A stretch of DNA of 64,000 nucleotides from Pseudomonas putida. GTDB taxonomy: Bacteria; Pseudomonadota; Gammaproteobacteria; Pseudomonadales; Pseudomonadaceae. The stretch covers positions 1 to 64,000 of the forward strand of contig NZ_MKZO01000010.1 in assembly GCF_001941965.1 (NCBI RefSeq), read 5' to 3'. The position numbers and the translations under genes are program-made. The notes under the pieces are model-generated. The model saw only the letters and a program-made list of their open reading frames with translations, was not told the origin of the DNA and did no database searches. Position 1 is the first letter of the stretch; each line of letters opens with the position of its first letter. Below are positions 1-7,926 of the stretch, piece by piece.

Positions 1-155
1 CCCCAAAACCAACCACTCCCCCTTTCCTGCCCACCTCACAACCACCTTCCGACAGCCCCCAACCCCTTTACCCCGGCCCTTCCCGTAATAATCTGACCAC
101 TTGGCCATGTTTTTGCTTTGCAAGCTGCTCAACACACTGATCCCCGAGCAGTCCC
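1..155. other. Pyrimidine-rich leader upstream of the nucleoside ABC operon
   Basis: No gene is visible. The first 80 bases are strikingly C-rich on the plus strand. A -24/-12 element lies at 102-117 (listed separately). Any activator site further upstream would be outside the window. Confidence 0.5.
102..117 (+). promoter_or_regulatory. Sigma-54 type -24/-12 promoter for the ABC transporter operon
   Basis: TGGCCATGTTTTTGCT has the invariant GG and GC spaced by ten bases and a TTGCT -12 box, as in the sigma-54 consensus TGGCAC(G)-N4-TTGCW. Three bases of the -24 box differ. The expected start is near 128, about 28 bases before the ATPase start codon. Identification rests on pattern alone. 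Confidence 0.55.
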
Positions 156-1691
156 ATGTCCGAATCCCCCCTGCGTCTGGAGCTACGCGCCATTACCAAG
201 CGCTACCCCGGCACCCTGGCCAACGACCGCATCGACCTGCGTATCGCCGCCGGTGAAATCCATGCCCTGCTCGGCGAGAACGGCGCGGGCAAGAGCACCC
301 TGATGAAGATCATCTACGGCGTCACCGCGCCCGATTCCGGCCAGGTGCTGTGGGAAGGCCAACCCGTGCAGATACGCGATCCAGCCCAGGCCCGCGGGCT
401 GGGAGTGGGCATGGTGTTCCAGCATTTCTCCCTGTTCGAAACCCTGACCGTGGCGGAAAACATCGCCCTGGCCCTGGGCCGCGATGCAGGCACACCGAAG
501 CAGCTCGCCCCGCGCATCCGCGAAGTCTCCCAGCGCTACGGCATGGGCCTGGAACCGGAACGCCTGGTACACAGCCTGTCCATCGGCGAGCGCCAGCGGG
601 TCGAGATCGTTCGCTGCCTGATGCAGGACATCAAGTTGCTGATCCTCGACGAACCCACCTCGGTGCTGACCCCGCATGAAGTCGACGAGCTGTTCGTCAC
701 CCTGCGCGCCCTGGCCGCCGAGGGCTGCTCGATCCTGTTCATCAGCCACAAGCTCAACGAAGTCCGCGCCCTCTGCCACAGCGCCACGGTGCTGCGCAGC
801 GGGCGGGTGTCCGGCGATTGCGTGCCGGCCGAGTGCAGTGACCTGCAACTGGCCCGGCTGATGGTCGGCGACGCCGAGGGCCTGGAGGCCAGCTACCCGA
901 AAAGCGCCGGCGGCCTGCCGCGCCTGCGGGTGGACGACCTGACCTGGCGCAACAAGGACCCCTTCGGCACCTCCTTCGAACACCTGCGCCTCGAAGTGCG
1001 CAGCGGCGAGATCGTCGGCATCGCGGGGGTCGCCGGCAACGGCCAGGACGAACTGCTGGCCCTGCTCAGCGGCGAAACCCGCCTGTCGTCCGGCGAGCGC
1101 GAACGCATCACCCTCGACAACCAGCCCATGGCCAACCTCTACCCGGATGCCCGCCGCGCCCTGGGCCTGGCCTTCGTGCCCGCCGAACGCCTCGGCCACG
1201 GCGCCGTGCCGGACATGAGCCTGGCCGACAACGCCCTGCTCACCGCCTTCCAGCAAGGCCTGGTCAGCCGCGGCCTGATCCGCTCGGGCAAGGTCCTGGA
1301 GCTGGCCGAACAGATCATCCAGCGTTTCTCGGTCAAGACCCCGGATGCTCAGACCAGCGCCCGCAGCCTGTCCGGCGGCAACCTGCAGAAGTTCATCCTC
1401 GGCCGCGAGATCCTGCAGAACCCGAAGCTGCTGGTCGCCGCCCACCCGACCTGGGGCGTCGACGTCGGGGCGGCCGCGGCGATCCACCGCGCGCTGATCG
1501 CCCTGCGCGATGCCGGCGCGGCGATCCTGGTGATCTCCGAGGACCTCGACGAACTGTTCCAGATCAGCGACCGCATCGGCGCCCTGTGCAGCGGGCGCCT
1601 GTCGCCGCTCAAGGCCACCGCCGAAACCCATACCGTGGAGGTCGGCGGCTGGATGGCCGGCCAGTTCGATACCGCGCAAGACGCCGCCTGA
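156..1691 (+). CDS. BMP-type nucleoside ABC transporter, ATP-binding protein
   Basis: This 511-residue protein carries two fused ABC ATPase domains, as is usual for the sugar/BMP (YufO/NupA-like) branch that imports nucleosides. The N-terminal half has a Walker A GENGAGKST near residue 40 and LSIGERQRVEI as signature; the second half has a degenerate Walker A (GVAGNGQDE) and the signature LSGGNLQK. Degeneracy of one site is normal in this family. Two permease genes follow at short spacing, and a BMP-family binding protein and a Tsx-like channel are nearby, supporting purine nucleoside or nucleobase import. The exact substrate cannot be read from sequence. The ATG start is preceded by a weak purine stretch. 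Confidence 0.88.
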   Translation: MSESPLRLELRAITKRYPGTLANDRIDLRIAAGEIHALLGENGAGKSTLMKIIYGVTAPDSGQVLWEGQPVQIRDPAQARGLGVGMVFQHFSLFETLTVAENIALALGRDAGTPKQLAPRIREVSQRYGMGLEPERLVHSLSIGERQRVEIVRCLMQDIKLLILDEPTSVLTPHEVDELFVTLRALAAEGCSILFISHKLNEVRALCHSATVLRSGRVSGDCVPAECSDLQLARLMVGDAEGLEASYPKSAGGLPRLRVDDLTWRNKDPFGTSFEHLRLEVRSGEIVGIAGVAGNGQDELLALLSGETRLSSGERERITLDNQPMANLYPDARRALGLAFVPAERLGHGAVPDMSLADNALLTAFQQGLVSRGLIRSGKVLELAEQIIQRFSVKTPDAQTSARSLSGGNLQKFILGREILQNPKLLVAAHPTWGVDVGAAAAIHRALIALRDAGAAILVISEDLDELFQISDRIGALCSGRLSPLKATAETHTVEVGGWMAGQFDTAQDAA

Positions 1692-1703
1692 CGAGAGCCC
1701 GCC

Positions 1704-2804
1704 ATGTTGTTATCCCTCGAACCCCGTACCCGGCAATCCCGCGCCATGCTCCTGCTGTCGCCCGTGCTCGCCGGCCTGCTGACCCTGGTCAGCGGGGCGA
1801 TCCTGTTCAGCGTCCTCGGACATGACCCGCTGCAGACCTTCCACACCCTGCTGATCGAACCGGTCAGCGACCTCTACGGCGTCTCCGAACTGCTGCTCAA
1901 GGCCCTGCCGATCCTGCTCTGCGCCCTAGGCCTGGCCGTGGCCTACCAGGCGCGGATCTGGAACATCGGCGCCGAGGGCCAGTTGCTGATGGGCGCCCTG
2001 GCCGGCAGTGCCCTGGCGATCCAGATCATCGACTGGGACAGCCGCTGGGCGCTGCTCTGGGTGCTGCTCGCCGGGACCCTCGCCGGTGCCTTGTGGGGCG
2101 CGCTCGCGGCATGGCTGCGCACGCACTTCAACGCCAATGAAATCCTCACCACCATCATGTTCAACTACATCGCCCTGAACCTGCTGCTGTTCTTCGTCCA
2201 CGGCCCGCTCAAGGACCCGGACGGCTTCAGCTTCCCGCAGTCGGCGATGTTCGGCGATGCCAGCCGCCTGCCGGCGCTGTTCGAGGATGGCCGGGTGCAT
2301 ATCGGCCTGTACTTCGTCCTGCTCGCCCTGGTGGCGGTGTGGGTGCTGCTGCACAAGAGCTTCCTCGGCTTCCAGATCAAGGTGCTCGGTCTCGACCAGC
2401 GCGCCGCCGGCTTCGTCGGCTTCCGCGAAAAACGCCTGGTTTGGCTGGCGCTGCTGATCAGTGGCGGGCTGGCGGGGCTGGCCGGGGTCAGCGAGGTCAG
2501 CGGGCCGATCGGCCAACTGGTGCCGCAGGTGTCGCCGGGCTACGGCTACGCGGCGATCACCGTGGCCTTCCTCGGTCGCCTCAACCCCCTCGGCATCCTC
2601 GTAGCCGGCCTGCTGATGGCCCTGCTCTACCTCGGCGGCGAGAACGCGCAGATGAGCCTCAACCTGCCGCAATCCCTGACCGGGCTGTTCCAGGGAATGA
2701 TGCTGTTCTACCTGCTCGCCTGCGACGTGCTGATCCTCTACCGGCCGCGGCTGAAGCTGAAGCGGCGCCAACCTGCGGCGCTGGCCGAACCGGCGAATGC
2801 CTGA
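1704..2804 (+). CDS. BMP-type ABC transporter permease 1
   Basis: A 366-residue, very hydrophobic inner-membrane protein of the BPD_transp_2 family, the larger of the two permeases found in nucleoside importers of the NupP/NupQ or YufP/YufQ type. It has about eight to ten hydrophobic segments, and the central region with NIGAEGQLLMGAL matches the conserved 'N-x-G-x-E-G' motif of the family. It starts 12 bases after the ATPase stop, so it is almost certainly co-transcribed and forms the heterodimeric channel with the next gene product. Confidence 0.88.
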   Translation: MLLSLEPRTRQSRAMLLLSPVLAGLLTLVSGAILFSVLGHDPLQTFHTLLIEPVSDLYGVSELLLKALPILLCALGLAVAYQARIWNIGAEGQLLMGALAGSALAIQIIDWDSRWALLWVLLAGTLAGALWGALAAWLRTHFNANEILTTIMFNYIALNLLLFFVHGPLKDPDGFSFPQSAMFGDASRLPALFEDGRVHIGLYFVLLALVAVWVLLHKSFLGFQIKVLGLDQRAAGFVGFREKRLVWLALLISGGLAGLAGVSEVSGPIGQLVPQVSPGYGYAAITVAFLGRLNPLGILVAGLLMALLYLGGENAQMSLNLPQSLTGLFQGMMLFYLLACDVLILYRPRLKLKRRQPAALAEPANA

Positions 2805-2862
2805 CCCCGACTGACCCTTTCGTTTACCCGCCGCCGGTGGCGCGCGGGCTGAGGCTTCGACT

Positions 2863-3789
2863 ATGGATCTCGATCTGCTTGGCAACATCCTCTACGCCAT
2901 GGTGCGCTGCGGCACCCCGCTGCTGCTGGTCGCCCTGGGCGAGCTGGTCTGCGAAAAGAGCGGCGTACTCAACCTCGGCCAGGAGGGCATGATGCTGTTC
3001 GGCGCGGTGGTGGGCTTCATCGCCGCCTTCGCCACCGGCAACCTCTGGCTCGGGGTGCTGATGGCCTGCCTGGCCGGCATGCTCCTGTCCTCGCTGTTCG
3101 CCCTGGTGGCCCTGGGTTGCCAGGCCAACCAGGTGGCGACCGGGCTGGCCCTGACCATCTTCGGCGTGGGGCTGTCGTCCTTCGTCGGTTCGGCGTGGGT
3201 CGGCAAGCCGCTGACCGGTTTCGAGCCGGTGGCGATTCCGCTGCTGTCCGAGCTGCCGATCGTGGGCCACATGCTGTTCAACCAGGATGTGCTGGTCTAC
3301 CTGTCCTTCGTGCTCTTCGCGGTGATCGCCTGGGTGCTGCTGAAAAGCCGGACCGGGCTGATTCTCCAGGCGGTCGGGGAAAACCCGGATGCGGCCAGTG
3401 CCATGGGGTTGCCGGTGCTGCGGGTACGGACCCTGGCGGTGCTGTTCGGCGGCGCCATGGCCGGGTTGGCGGGGGGTTACCTGTCGCTGGCCTACACCCC
3501 GATGTGGGCGGAAAACATGACCGCCGGGCGTGGCTGGATCGCTCTCGCGCTGGTGGTGTTCGCCAGTTGGCGGGTGTTCCGTGTGCTGCTCGGCGCGTAC
3601 CTGTTTGGCCTTGCCAGCATCCTGCACCTGGTGGCCCAGGGTATCGGCGTGAGCTTCCCGGCCAACCTGCTGGCGATGCTGCCGTATGTCGCGACGATCC
3701 TGGTGCTGGTGGTGCTGTCGCGGGATGCGATCAAGACCCGGTTGTATGCGCCGGTTTCGTTGGGGCAACCCTGGAAGGTTGGGCGGTGA
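2863..3789 (+). CDS. BMP-type ABC transporter permease 2
   Basis: A 308-residue membrane protein of the same BPD_transp_2 family. It contains the family motif NLGQEGMMLFGA near residue 42 and an array of hydrophobic helices. It lies 58 bases after permease 1 and is the last gene before an inverted REP pair. The binding-protein gene that completes the importer starts 256 bases further on with its own promoter, so the transporter parts are probably expressed as two units. Confidence 0.88.
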   Translation: MDLDLLGNILYAMVRCGTPLLLVALGELVCEKSGVLNLGQEGMMLFGAVVGFIAAFATGNLWLGVLMACLAGMLLSSLFALVALGCQANQVATGLALTIFGVGLSSFVGSAWVGKPLTGFEPVAIPLLSELPIVGHMLFNQDVLVYLSFVLFAVIAWVLLKSRTGLILQAVGENPDAASAMGLPVLRVRTLAVLFGGAMAGLAGGYLSLAYTPMWAENMTAGRGWIALALVVFASWRVFRVLLGAYLFGLASILHLVAQGIGVSFPANLLAMLPYVATILVLVVLSRDAIKTRLYAPVSLGQPWKVGR

Positions 3790-3790
3790 T

Positions 3791-3876
3791 GCTGATGGCC
3801 CTATCGCTGGCAAGCCAGCTCCCACAGGTTGCGCGATCCCTGTGGGAGCTGGCTTGCCAGCGATGAGGCCATCAGC
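3791..3876. repeat. Inverted REP pair
   Basis: Two head-to-head copies of the Pseudomonas REP sequence (core GGGAGCTGGCTTGCCAGCGA) separated by a short spacer. The whole unit folds into one long hairpin and follows the last gene of the ABC operon. Confidence 0.9.
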
Positions 3877-3881
3877 AGCAC

Positions 3882-3898
3882 TGCACTACTCAAGGGCA
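3882..3898 (+). promoter_or_regulatory. NtrC-like site upstream of the BMP gene
   Basis: TGCACT-ACTCA-AGGGCA matches the palindromic NtrC consensus TGCACY-N5-RGTGCA except for one base. It lies about 85 bases upstream of the -24/-12 element at 3974, a normal enhancer distance. It is a single site, so moderate confidence only. Confidence 0.4.
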
Positions 3899-3973
3899 CC
3901 CCACCCCCTCTGATGCACCACCCCAGTCACCCCAAAGTCCCTGCAACCCCCGAAACAGCATTTTTTGCCCACC

Positions 3974-3989
3974 TGGTCAGCTTTTTGCA
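3974..3989 (+). promoter_or_regulatory. Sigma-54 type -24/-12 promoter of the BMP gene
   Basis: TGGTCAGCTTTTTGCA has the GG-N10-GC core, a T-rich spacer and a perfect TTGCA -12 box. The expected start is near 4000, giving a leader of about 45 bases before the ATG at 4046. Confidence 0.65.
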
Positions 3990-4045
3990 CTACCCAGAAA
4001 AGCCCGACACGGCCATTAGAAAAGACCCACAGGAGCCCACCCACG

Positions 4046-5128
4046 ATGCAACAGAAAAAAACCAAGAACCTGCTGCGCACCCTGGCCGCTGCCATCGGCC
4101 TCAGCACCGCCCTGTCCGCCTCCGCCGCCGACCCGCTGAAGGTCGGCTTCGTCTACATCGGCCCGATCGGCGACCACGGCTGGACCTACCAGCACGAGCA
4201 GGGCCGCCAGGCGCTGATCAAGCAGTTCGGCGACAAGGTCGACACCAGCTTCGTCGAGAACGTGCCGGAAGGCGCCGACGCCGAGCGGGTCATCCGCAAC
4301 ATGGCCAAGGGCGGCTACGACCTGGTCTTCGCCACCTCCTTCGGCTACATGAACCCCACCGCCAAGGTGGCCAAGCAGTTCCCGAAAGTCACCTTCGAAC
4401 ACGCCACCGGCTACAAGCAGGACAAGAACCTCGGCACCTACCTGGCCACTTCCTACGAAGGCCGCTACGTCGGCGGCTACCTCGCGGCGAAGATGACCAA
4501 GACCAGGAAGATCGGCTACGTCGCCTCCTTCCCGATCCCGGAAGTGCTGCGCGACATCAACGCCATCCAGCTGGCCCTGGACAAGTACAACCCCGGCACC
4601 GAGATCAAGGTGGTGTGGGTCAACTCCTGGTTCGACCCGGGCAAGGAAGCCGACGCCGCCAACGCCCTGATCGACCAGGGCGTCGACGTGCTGTTCCAGC
4701 ACACCGACAGCCCGGCCCCGATCCAGACCGCCGAGCGCCGCGGCGTCTACGCCGTGGGCTACGCCTCGGACATGGCCCACTTCGGCCCGAAAGCCGTACT
4801 GACCTCCATCGTCAACAACTGGGGCCCGCACTACATCAAGAGCACCCAGGCGGTCATGGACGGGACCTGGAAGTCCCAGGACTACTGGGGCGGCCTGGCC
4901 GAAGGCACCGTCGAACTGCCGATCAGCGACCTGGTCCCGGCCGACGTGAAAAGCGGCGCCGAGCAGATCATCGCGAGCATCAAGGACGGTTCGTTCCACC
5001 CCTTCACCGGGCCGATCCTCGACCAGGCCGGTGCGGTCAAGATTCCTGAAGGCAAGGTGGCGACCAACGCCGAGCTCGCCGGCATGAACTACTACGTCAA
5101 GGGCATCACCGCGCAACTGCCGAAGTGA
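4046..5128 (+). CDS. BMP family ABC transporter substrate-binding protein
   Basis: A periplasmic binding protein of the Bmp/PnrA-like family (360 residues), whose known members bind purine nucleosides. It begins with a signal peptide of about 24 residues (basic start, hydrophobic core, ASAAD cleavage region). The mature part opens with LKVGFVYIGPIGDHGWTYQHE, near the usual KVGFVYVGP-type start of the family. The ATG at 4046 is chosen over an upstream in-frame start because it gives the signal peptide and has AGGAG eleven bases before it. A hairpin without a U-tract follows the gene and may stabilise its transcript. Confidence 0.9.
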   Translation: MQQKKTKNLLRTLAAAIGLSTALSASAADPLKVGFVYIGPIGDHGWTYQHEQGRQALIKQFGDKVDTSFVENVPEGADAERVIRNMAKGGYDLVFATSFGYMNPTAKVAKQFPKVTFEHATGYKQDKNLGTYLATSYEGRYVGGYLAAKMTKTRKIGYVASFPIPEVLRDINAIQLALDKYNPGTEIKVVWVNSWFDPGKEADAANALIDQGVDVLFQHTDSPAPIQTAERRGVYAVGYASDMAHFGPKAVLTSIVNNWGPHYIKSTQAVMDGTWKSQDYWGGLAEGTVELPISDLVPADVKSGAEQIIASIKDGSFHPFTGPILDQAGAVKIPEGKVATNAELAGMNYYVKGITAQLPK

Positions 5129-5134
5129 CCGCCG

Positions 5135-5159
5135 GGCGGGAGCGCCAGGCGCTCCCGCC
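5135..5159 (+). other. Strong intercistronic hairpin after the BMP gene
   Basis: GGCGGGAGCG pairs perfectly with CGCTCCCGCC around a 5-base loop. No T-run follows, so it is not a canonical terminator. It sits between the binding-protein stop and the oxygenase start and could protect the upstream message from 3' decay, giving an excess of binding protein. Confidence 0.55.
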
Positions 5160-5177
5160 GTCTTCCTGGAGCCATTC

Positions 5178-6143
5178 ATGAACACCCTGCCGATCATCGA
5201 CATCGCGCCGCTGTACCAGAACGATCCCGCCGCCCGCCAGGCCGTGGCCAAACAGATCGACGCCGCCTGCCGCCACTGGGGCTTCTACTACATCAAGGGC
5301 CACCCGATCCCGGCGTCGCGCATCGCCGCGCTCAAGGCCATCGCCGAGGACTTCTTCGCCCGCCCGGCCGAGGAAAAGCTGCGCATCGATATCACCCAAA
5401 GCGCACACCACCGCGGCTATGGCGCCATCGCCACCGAGCAGCTCGACCCGAGCCGGCCGAGCGACCTGAAGGAGACCTTCGACATGGGTTTCCACATGGA
5501 CGCGGAGCACCCCGACGTGCTCGCGGAAAAGCCGTTGCGCGGGCCCAACCGCCACCCGGACATGCCCGGCTGGGAGGCGCTGCTGCAACAGCATTACGAG
5601 GATATGCACCAACTGTCCCTGACCCTGTTGCGGGCCATGGCCGACGCCCTGGGTATCGAGGAGGATTTCTTCGACCAGCGTTTCGCCGAGCCGATCAGCG
5701 TGTTCCGCATGATCCACTACCCGCCGCGCCAGACCGCCAGCAGCGCCGACCAGCAAGGCGCCGGCGCGCATACCGACTATGGCTGCGTGACCTTGCTGTA
5801 CCAGGACAATGCCGGCGGCCTGCAGGTGCAGAGCCTCGATGGCGCGTGGATCGACGCACCGCCCATCGAGGGCACCTATGTGGTCAACATCGGCGACATG
5901 ATGGCGCGCTGGAGCAACGATCGTTACAAGTCCACGCCGCACCGGGTGATCAGCCCGCTGGGGGTCGATCGCTACTCCATGCCGTTCTTCGCCGAGCCGC
6001 ACCCGGACACCGAGATCAGTTGCCTGCCGAACTGCTCCACAGCGGACAACCCGGCGAAGTACCCGGCCGTTTCGTGCAGCGCCTACATGCTATCGCGCTT
6101 CGCCGACACCTACGCCTATCGCCGTGAAGAAGCCAAGGCCTGA
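5178..6143 (+). CDS. 2-oxoglutarate/Fe(II) oxygenase, isopenicillin N synthase family
   Basis: A 321-residue cytosolic non-haem iron dioxygenase with the DIOX_N plus 2OG-FeII_Oxy architecture. The iron ligands are visible as His198-x-Asp200 (in GAHTDYG) and His255 (STPHRV), and the 2-oxoglutarate-binding pair is Arg265-x-Ser267. It lies 49 bases after the BMP gene and 55 before a Tsx-like porin, so its substrate is likely a compound brought in by this system, perhaps a purine derivative. That link is inference; the family also contains enzymes for ethylene, flavonoids and antibiotics. The RBS CTGGAG is well placed. Confidence 0.85.
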   Translation: MNTLPIIDIAPLYQNDPAARQAVAKQIDAACRHWGFYYIKGHPIPASRIAALKAIAEDFFARPAEEKLRIDITQSAHHRGYGAIATEQLDPSRPSDLKETFDMGFHMDAEHPDVLAEKPLRGPNRHPDMPGWEALLQQHYEDMHQLSLTLLRAMADALGIEEDFFDQRFAEPISVFRMIHYPPRQTASSADQQGAGAHTDYGCVTLLYQDNAGGLQVQSLDGAWIDAPPIEGTYVVNIGDMMARWSNDRYKSTPHRVISPLGVDRYSMPFFAEPHPDTEISCLPNCSTADNPAKYPAVSCSAYMLSRFADTYAYRREEAKA

Positions 6144-6198
6144 ATTCCCCGACTGCCAAACAACACACTTCTAAAAAATAGAAAACCAGGAGCTCCGG

Positions 6199-6990
6199 AT
6201 GAAACTCACCACCCCTTCCCTATTGCTGGCGGGCGGCTTGCTCGCGTCTGGCCAGGCGCTGGCCGGCGACCTGCTGCTGTGGCAGGACAACAGCCTCACC
6301 TACCTCAACGGCGTCGACTTCAAGATCGACCCGCCGAAGCAGCAGACCGTGACCTTCGAGCATGCCAGCGGCTGGAGTTTTGGCGACCTGTTCATCTTCG
6401 TCGACGGCATCAAGTACAACACCGAGGCCACCAATGGCGCGGGCGACGGCCACAGCTTCTACGGCGAGATCAGCCCGCGCCTGTCGTTCGGCAAGATCAG
6501 CGGCACCGACCTGTCGTTCGGTCCGATCAAGGATGTGCTGCTGGCGGCCACCTACGAGTTCGGCGAGGACGATGTCGAGGCCTACCTGATCGGCCCGGCG
6601 GTGGACCTGAACATTCCCGGCTTCGACTACTTCCAGCTCAACACCTACCTGCGCACCCCGGATGGCAAGCGTGACGGCAAGAACGTCTGGCAGATCACCC
6701 CGGTGTGGAGCTACACCGTGCCGGTGGGCAACTCCAACGTGGTGATCGACGGCTTCATCGACTGGGTGGTGGACAACGACAAGAGCTACCACGCCAACTT
6801 CCACTTCAACCCGCAGATCAAGTACGACCTGGCCAAGGCCATGGGCTGGGGCGAGAAGTTCTATGTGGGGGTGGAATATGACTACTGGAGCGACAAGTAC
6901 GGGATCAGCGACAAGAGCTACCTGGGTGAGGAAATCCTTGGTGGGACCAACCAGAGTGCGATCAGCCTGTTGGTGAAAGCGCACTTCTGA
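6199..6990 (+). CDS. Tsx/OmpK-like nucleoside-specific outer-membrane channel
   Basis: A 263-residue outer-membrane beta-barrel protein. A signal peptide ends at ALAGD, and the mature part is rich in alternating aromatic and polar residues, ending in VKAHF with a C-terminal phenylalanine as expected for BAM recognition. The sequence (LLWQDNSLTYL, HASGWSFGDLFIFVD) fits the OmpK/Tsx family of nucleoside channels. Location next to a nucleoside-type ABC importer supports passage of nucleosides across the outer membrane. RBS CAGGAG precedes the ATG. Confidence 0.82.
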   Translation: MKLTTPSLLLAGGLLASGQALAGDLLLWQDNSLTYLNGVDFKIDPPKQQTVTFEHASGWSFGDLFIFVDGIKYNTEATNGAGDGHSFYGEISPRLSFGKISGTDLSFGPIKDVLLAATYEFGEDDVEAYLIGPAVDLNIPGFDYFQLNTYLRTPDGKRDGKNVWQITPVWSYTVPVGNSNVVIDGFIDWVVDNDKSYHANFHFNPQIKYDLAKAMGWGEKFYVGVEYDYWSDKYGISDKSYLGEEILGGTNQSAISLLVKAHF

Positions 6991-7004
6991 CGGTCACCGC
7001 TGAA

Positions 7005-7097
7005 CCTGTGGGAGCTGGCTTGCCAGCGATGAGGCCGGCAAGGGCAATGATGTTGTCAGGCCCGGCCAAATCGCTGGCAAGCCAGCTCCCACAGGGT
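7005..7097. repeat. Inverted REP pair
   Basis: Two inverted REP copies, here tail-to-tail (CCTGTGGG outermost), separated by about 30 bases. It lies between the convergent Tsx-like and nucleotidyltransferase genes and may end transcription from both sides. Confidence 0.9.
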
Positions 7098-7109
7098 TTA
7101 GTGGCAAGC

Positions 7110-7910
7110 CTAAGTGAGTGGCATCCCTACCCACTTGCGCAGGAACTCATCCAGACGCGCCACATCACCCGCCGGAGACCTCGGCGCACTCCCCGCCTCC
7201 GCCCGCTCCAGCTCAGCCTCCACCAGCGCCTGCAACACCGCCCGCGGCGGCCCGCTTTCGGCTTCGCCAGAGCGCCGCTTGAGCCTAAGCAATTCCTCGA
7301 TCGCTGCCCGCTGCACCGGATCATCCAGCGTCGCGTCGAGCAACGCCTCGAACACCATCGGCGGCCGTCCCAGCCCCTGGTCTATCCAGCGCACCGCGCA
7401 AAGAGGCCGCAGCGCGTAGAAGTACTTCTTGTAACGGACCTCATCGCCCAACAGGTACGTGCGGTAGTTCTTCTTCATCACCGCCAGGTAATGCGCCCGC
7501 ACCGCCGCCGGCGAATAGAACGCCTCCGCCAGCTCACGCAATCCCGCCACAGCCTCAGCGTCCTGCCGATACACCAACGGCGAATCGAGCCACTCCAGCA
7601 GCGTCGGGTTGGACTTGCGCACCAGCCGCAAGGCCTTGCGCAGCTCCCAGCCACACAGGTCCAGTTCGTCGGTCAGCGGCCGCTCCAGCACGTCCCGCGG
7701 CTCTTCCACCCGCAGGTACCATTCCGGCCGGTGAACGTAGACGAAGCGCACATCGAAGTCGCTGTCCGGCGAAGCAAAACCCCAGGCGCGACTGCCCGAT
7801 TCACAGGCGAACAACACCTTGACCTGATGCTCGCGCTCGACCCGTTCCAGTTCCTCCAGCACCCGCTCGCGCATGGCGGCAGGCAGTGGATGGCGTTCAT
7901 CCATGCTCAT
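7110..7910 (-). CDS. Nucleotidyltransferase of the RNA-repair locus (PF10127-like)
   Basis: A 266-residue member of the polymerase-beta type nucleotidyltransferases often found with RtcB. The active-site signature is clear: Gly39-Ser40 followed by SDFDVRF, giving metal-binding Asp51 and Asp53. It begins 16 bases after rtcB stops and is the third gene of the operon. Its role is unproven; plausible tasks are adding nucleotides to, or proofreading, RNA ends before or after RtcB ligation. The ATG at 7910 is preferred because AGGGAG lies seven bases upstream; GTG 7913 and ATG 7904 are alternatives. Confidence 0.85.
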   Translation of the reverse strand: MSMDERHPLPAAMRERVLEELERVEREHQVKVLFACESGSRAWGFASPDSDFDVRFVYVHRPEWYLRVEEPRDVLERPLTDELDLCGWELRKALRLVRKSNPTLLEWLDSPLVYRQDAEAVAGLRELAEAFYSPAAVRAHYLAVMKKNYRTYLLGDEVRYKKYFYALRPLCAVRWIDQGLGRPPMVFEALLDATLDDPVQRAAIEELLRLKRRSGEAESGPPRAVLQALVEAELERAEAGSAPRSPAGDVARLDEFLRKWVGMPLT

Positions 7911-7926
7911 CACGATTCTCCCTTCT

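Noticed and set aside
183..1679. A 498-codon open frame opposite the ABC ATPase gene
   Set aside because: Shadow frame of a strongly conserved ABC protein; composition is not protein-like.
5135..5159. Rho-independent terminator after the BMP gene
   Set aside because: The stem is perfect but no T-tract follows, and the next gene starts only 19 bases on.
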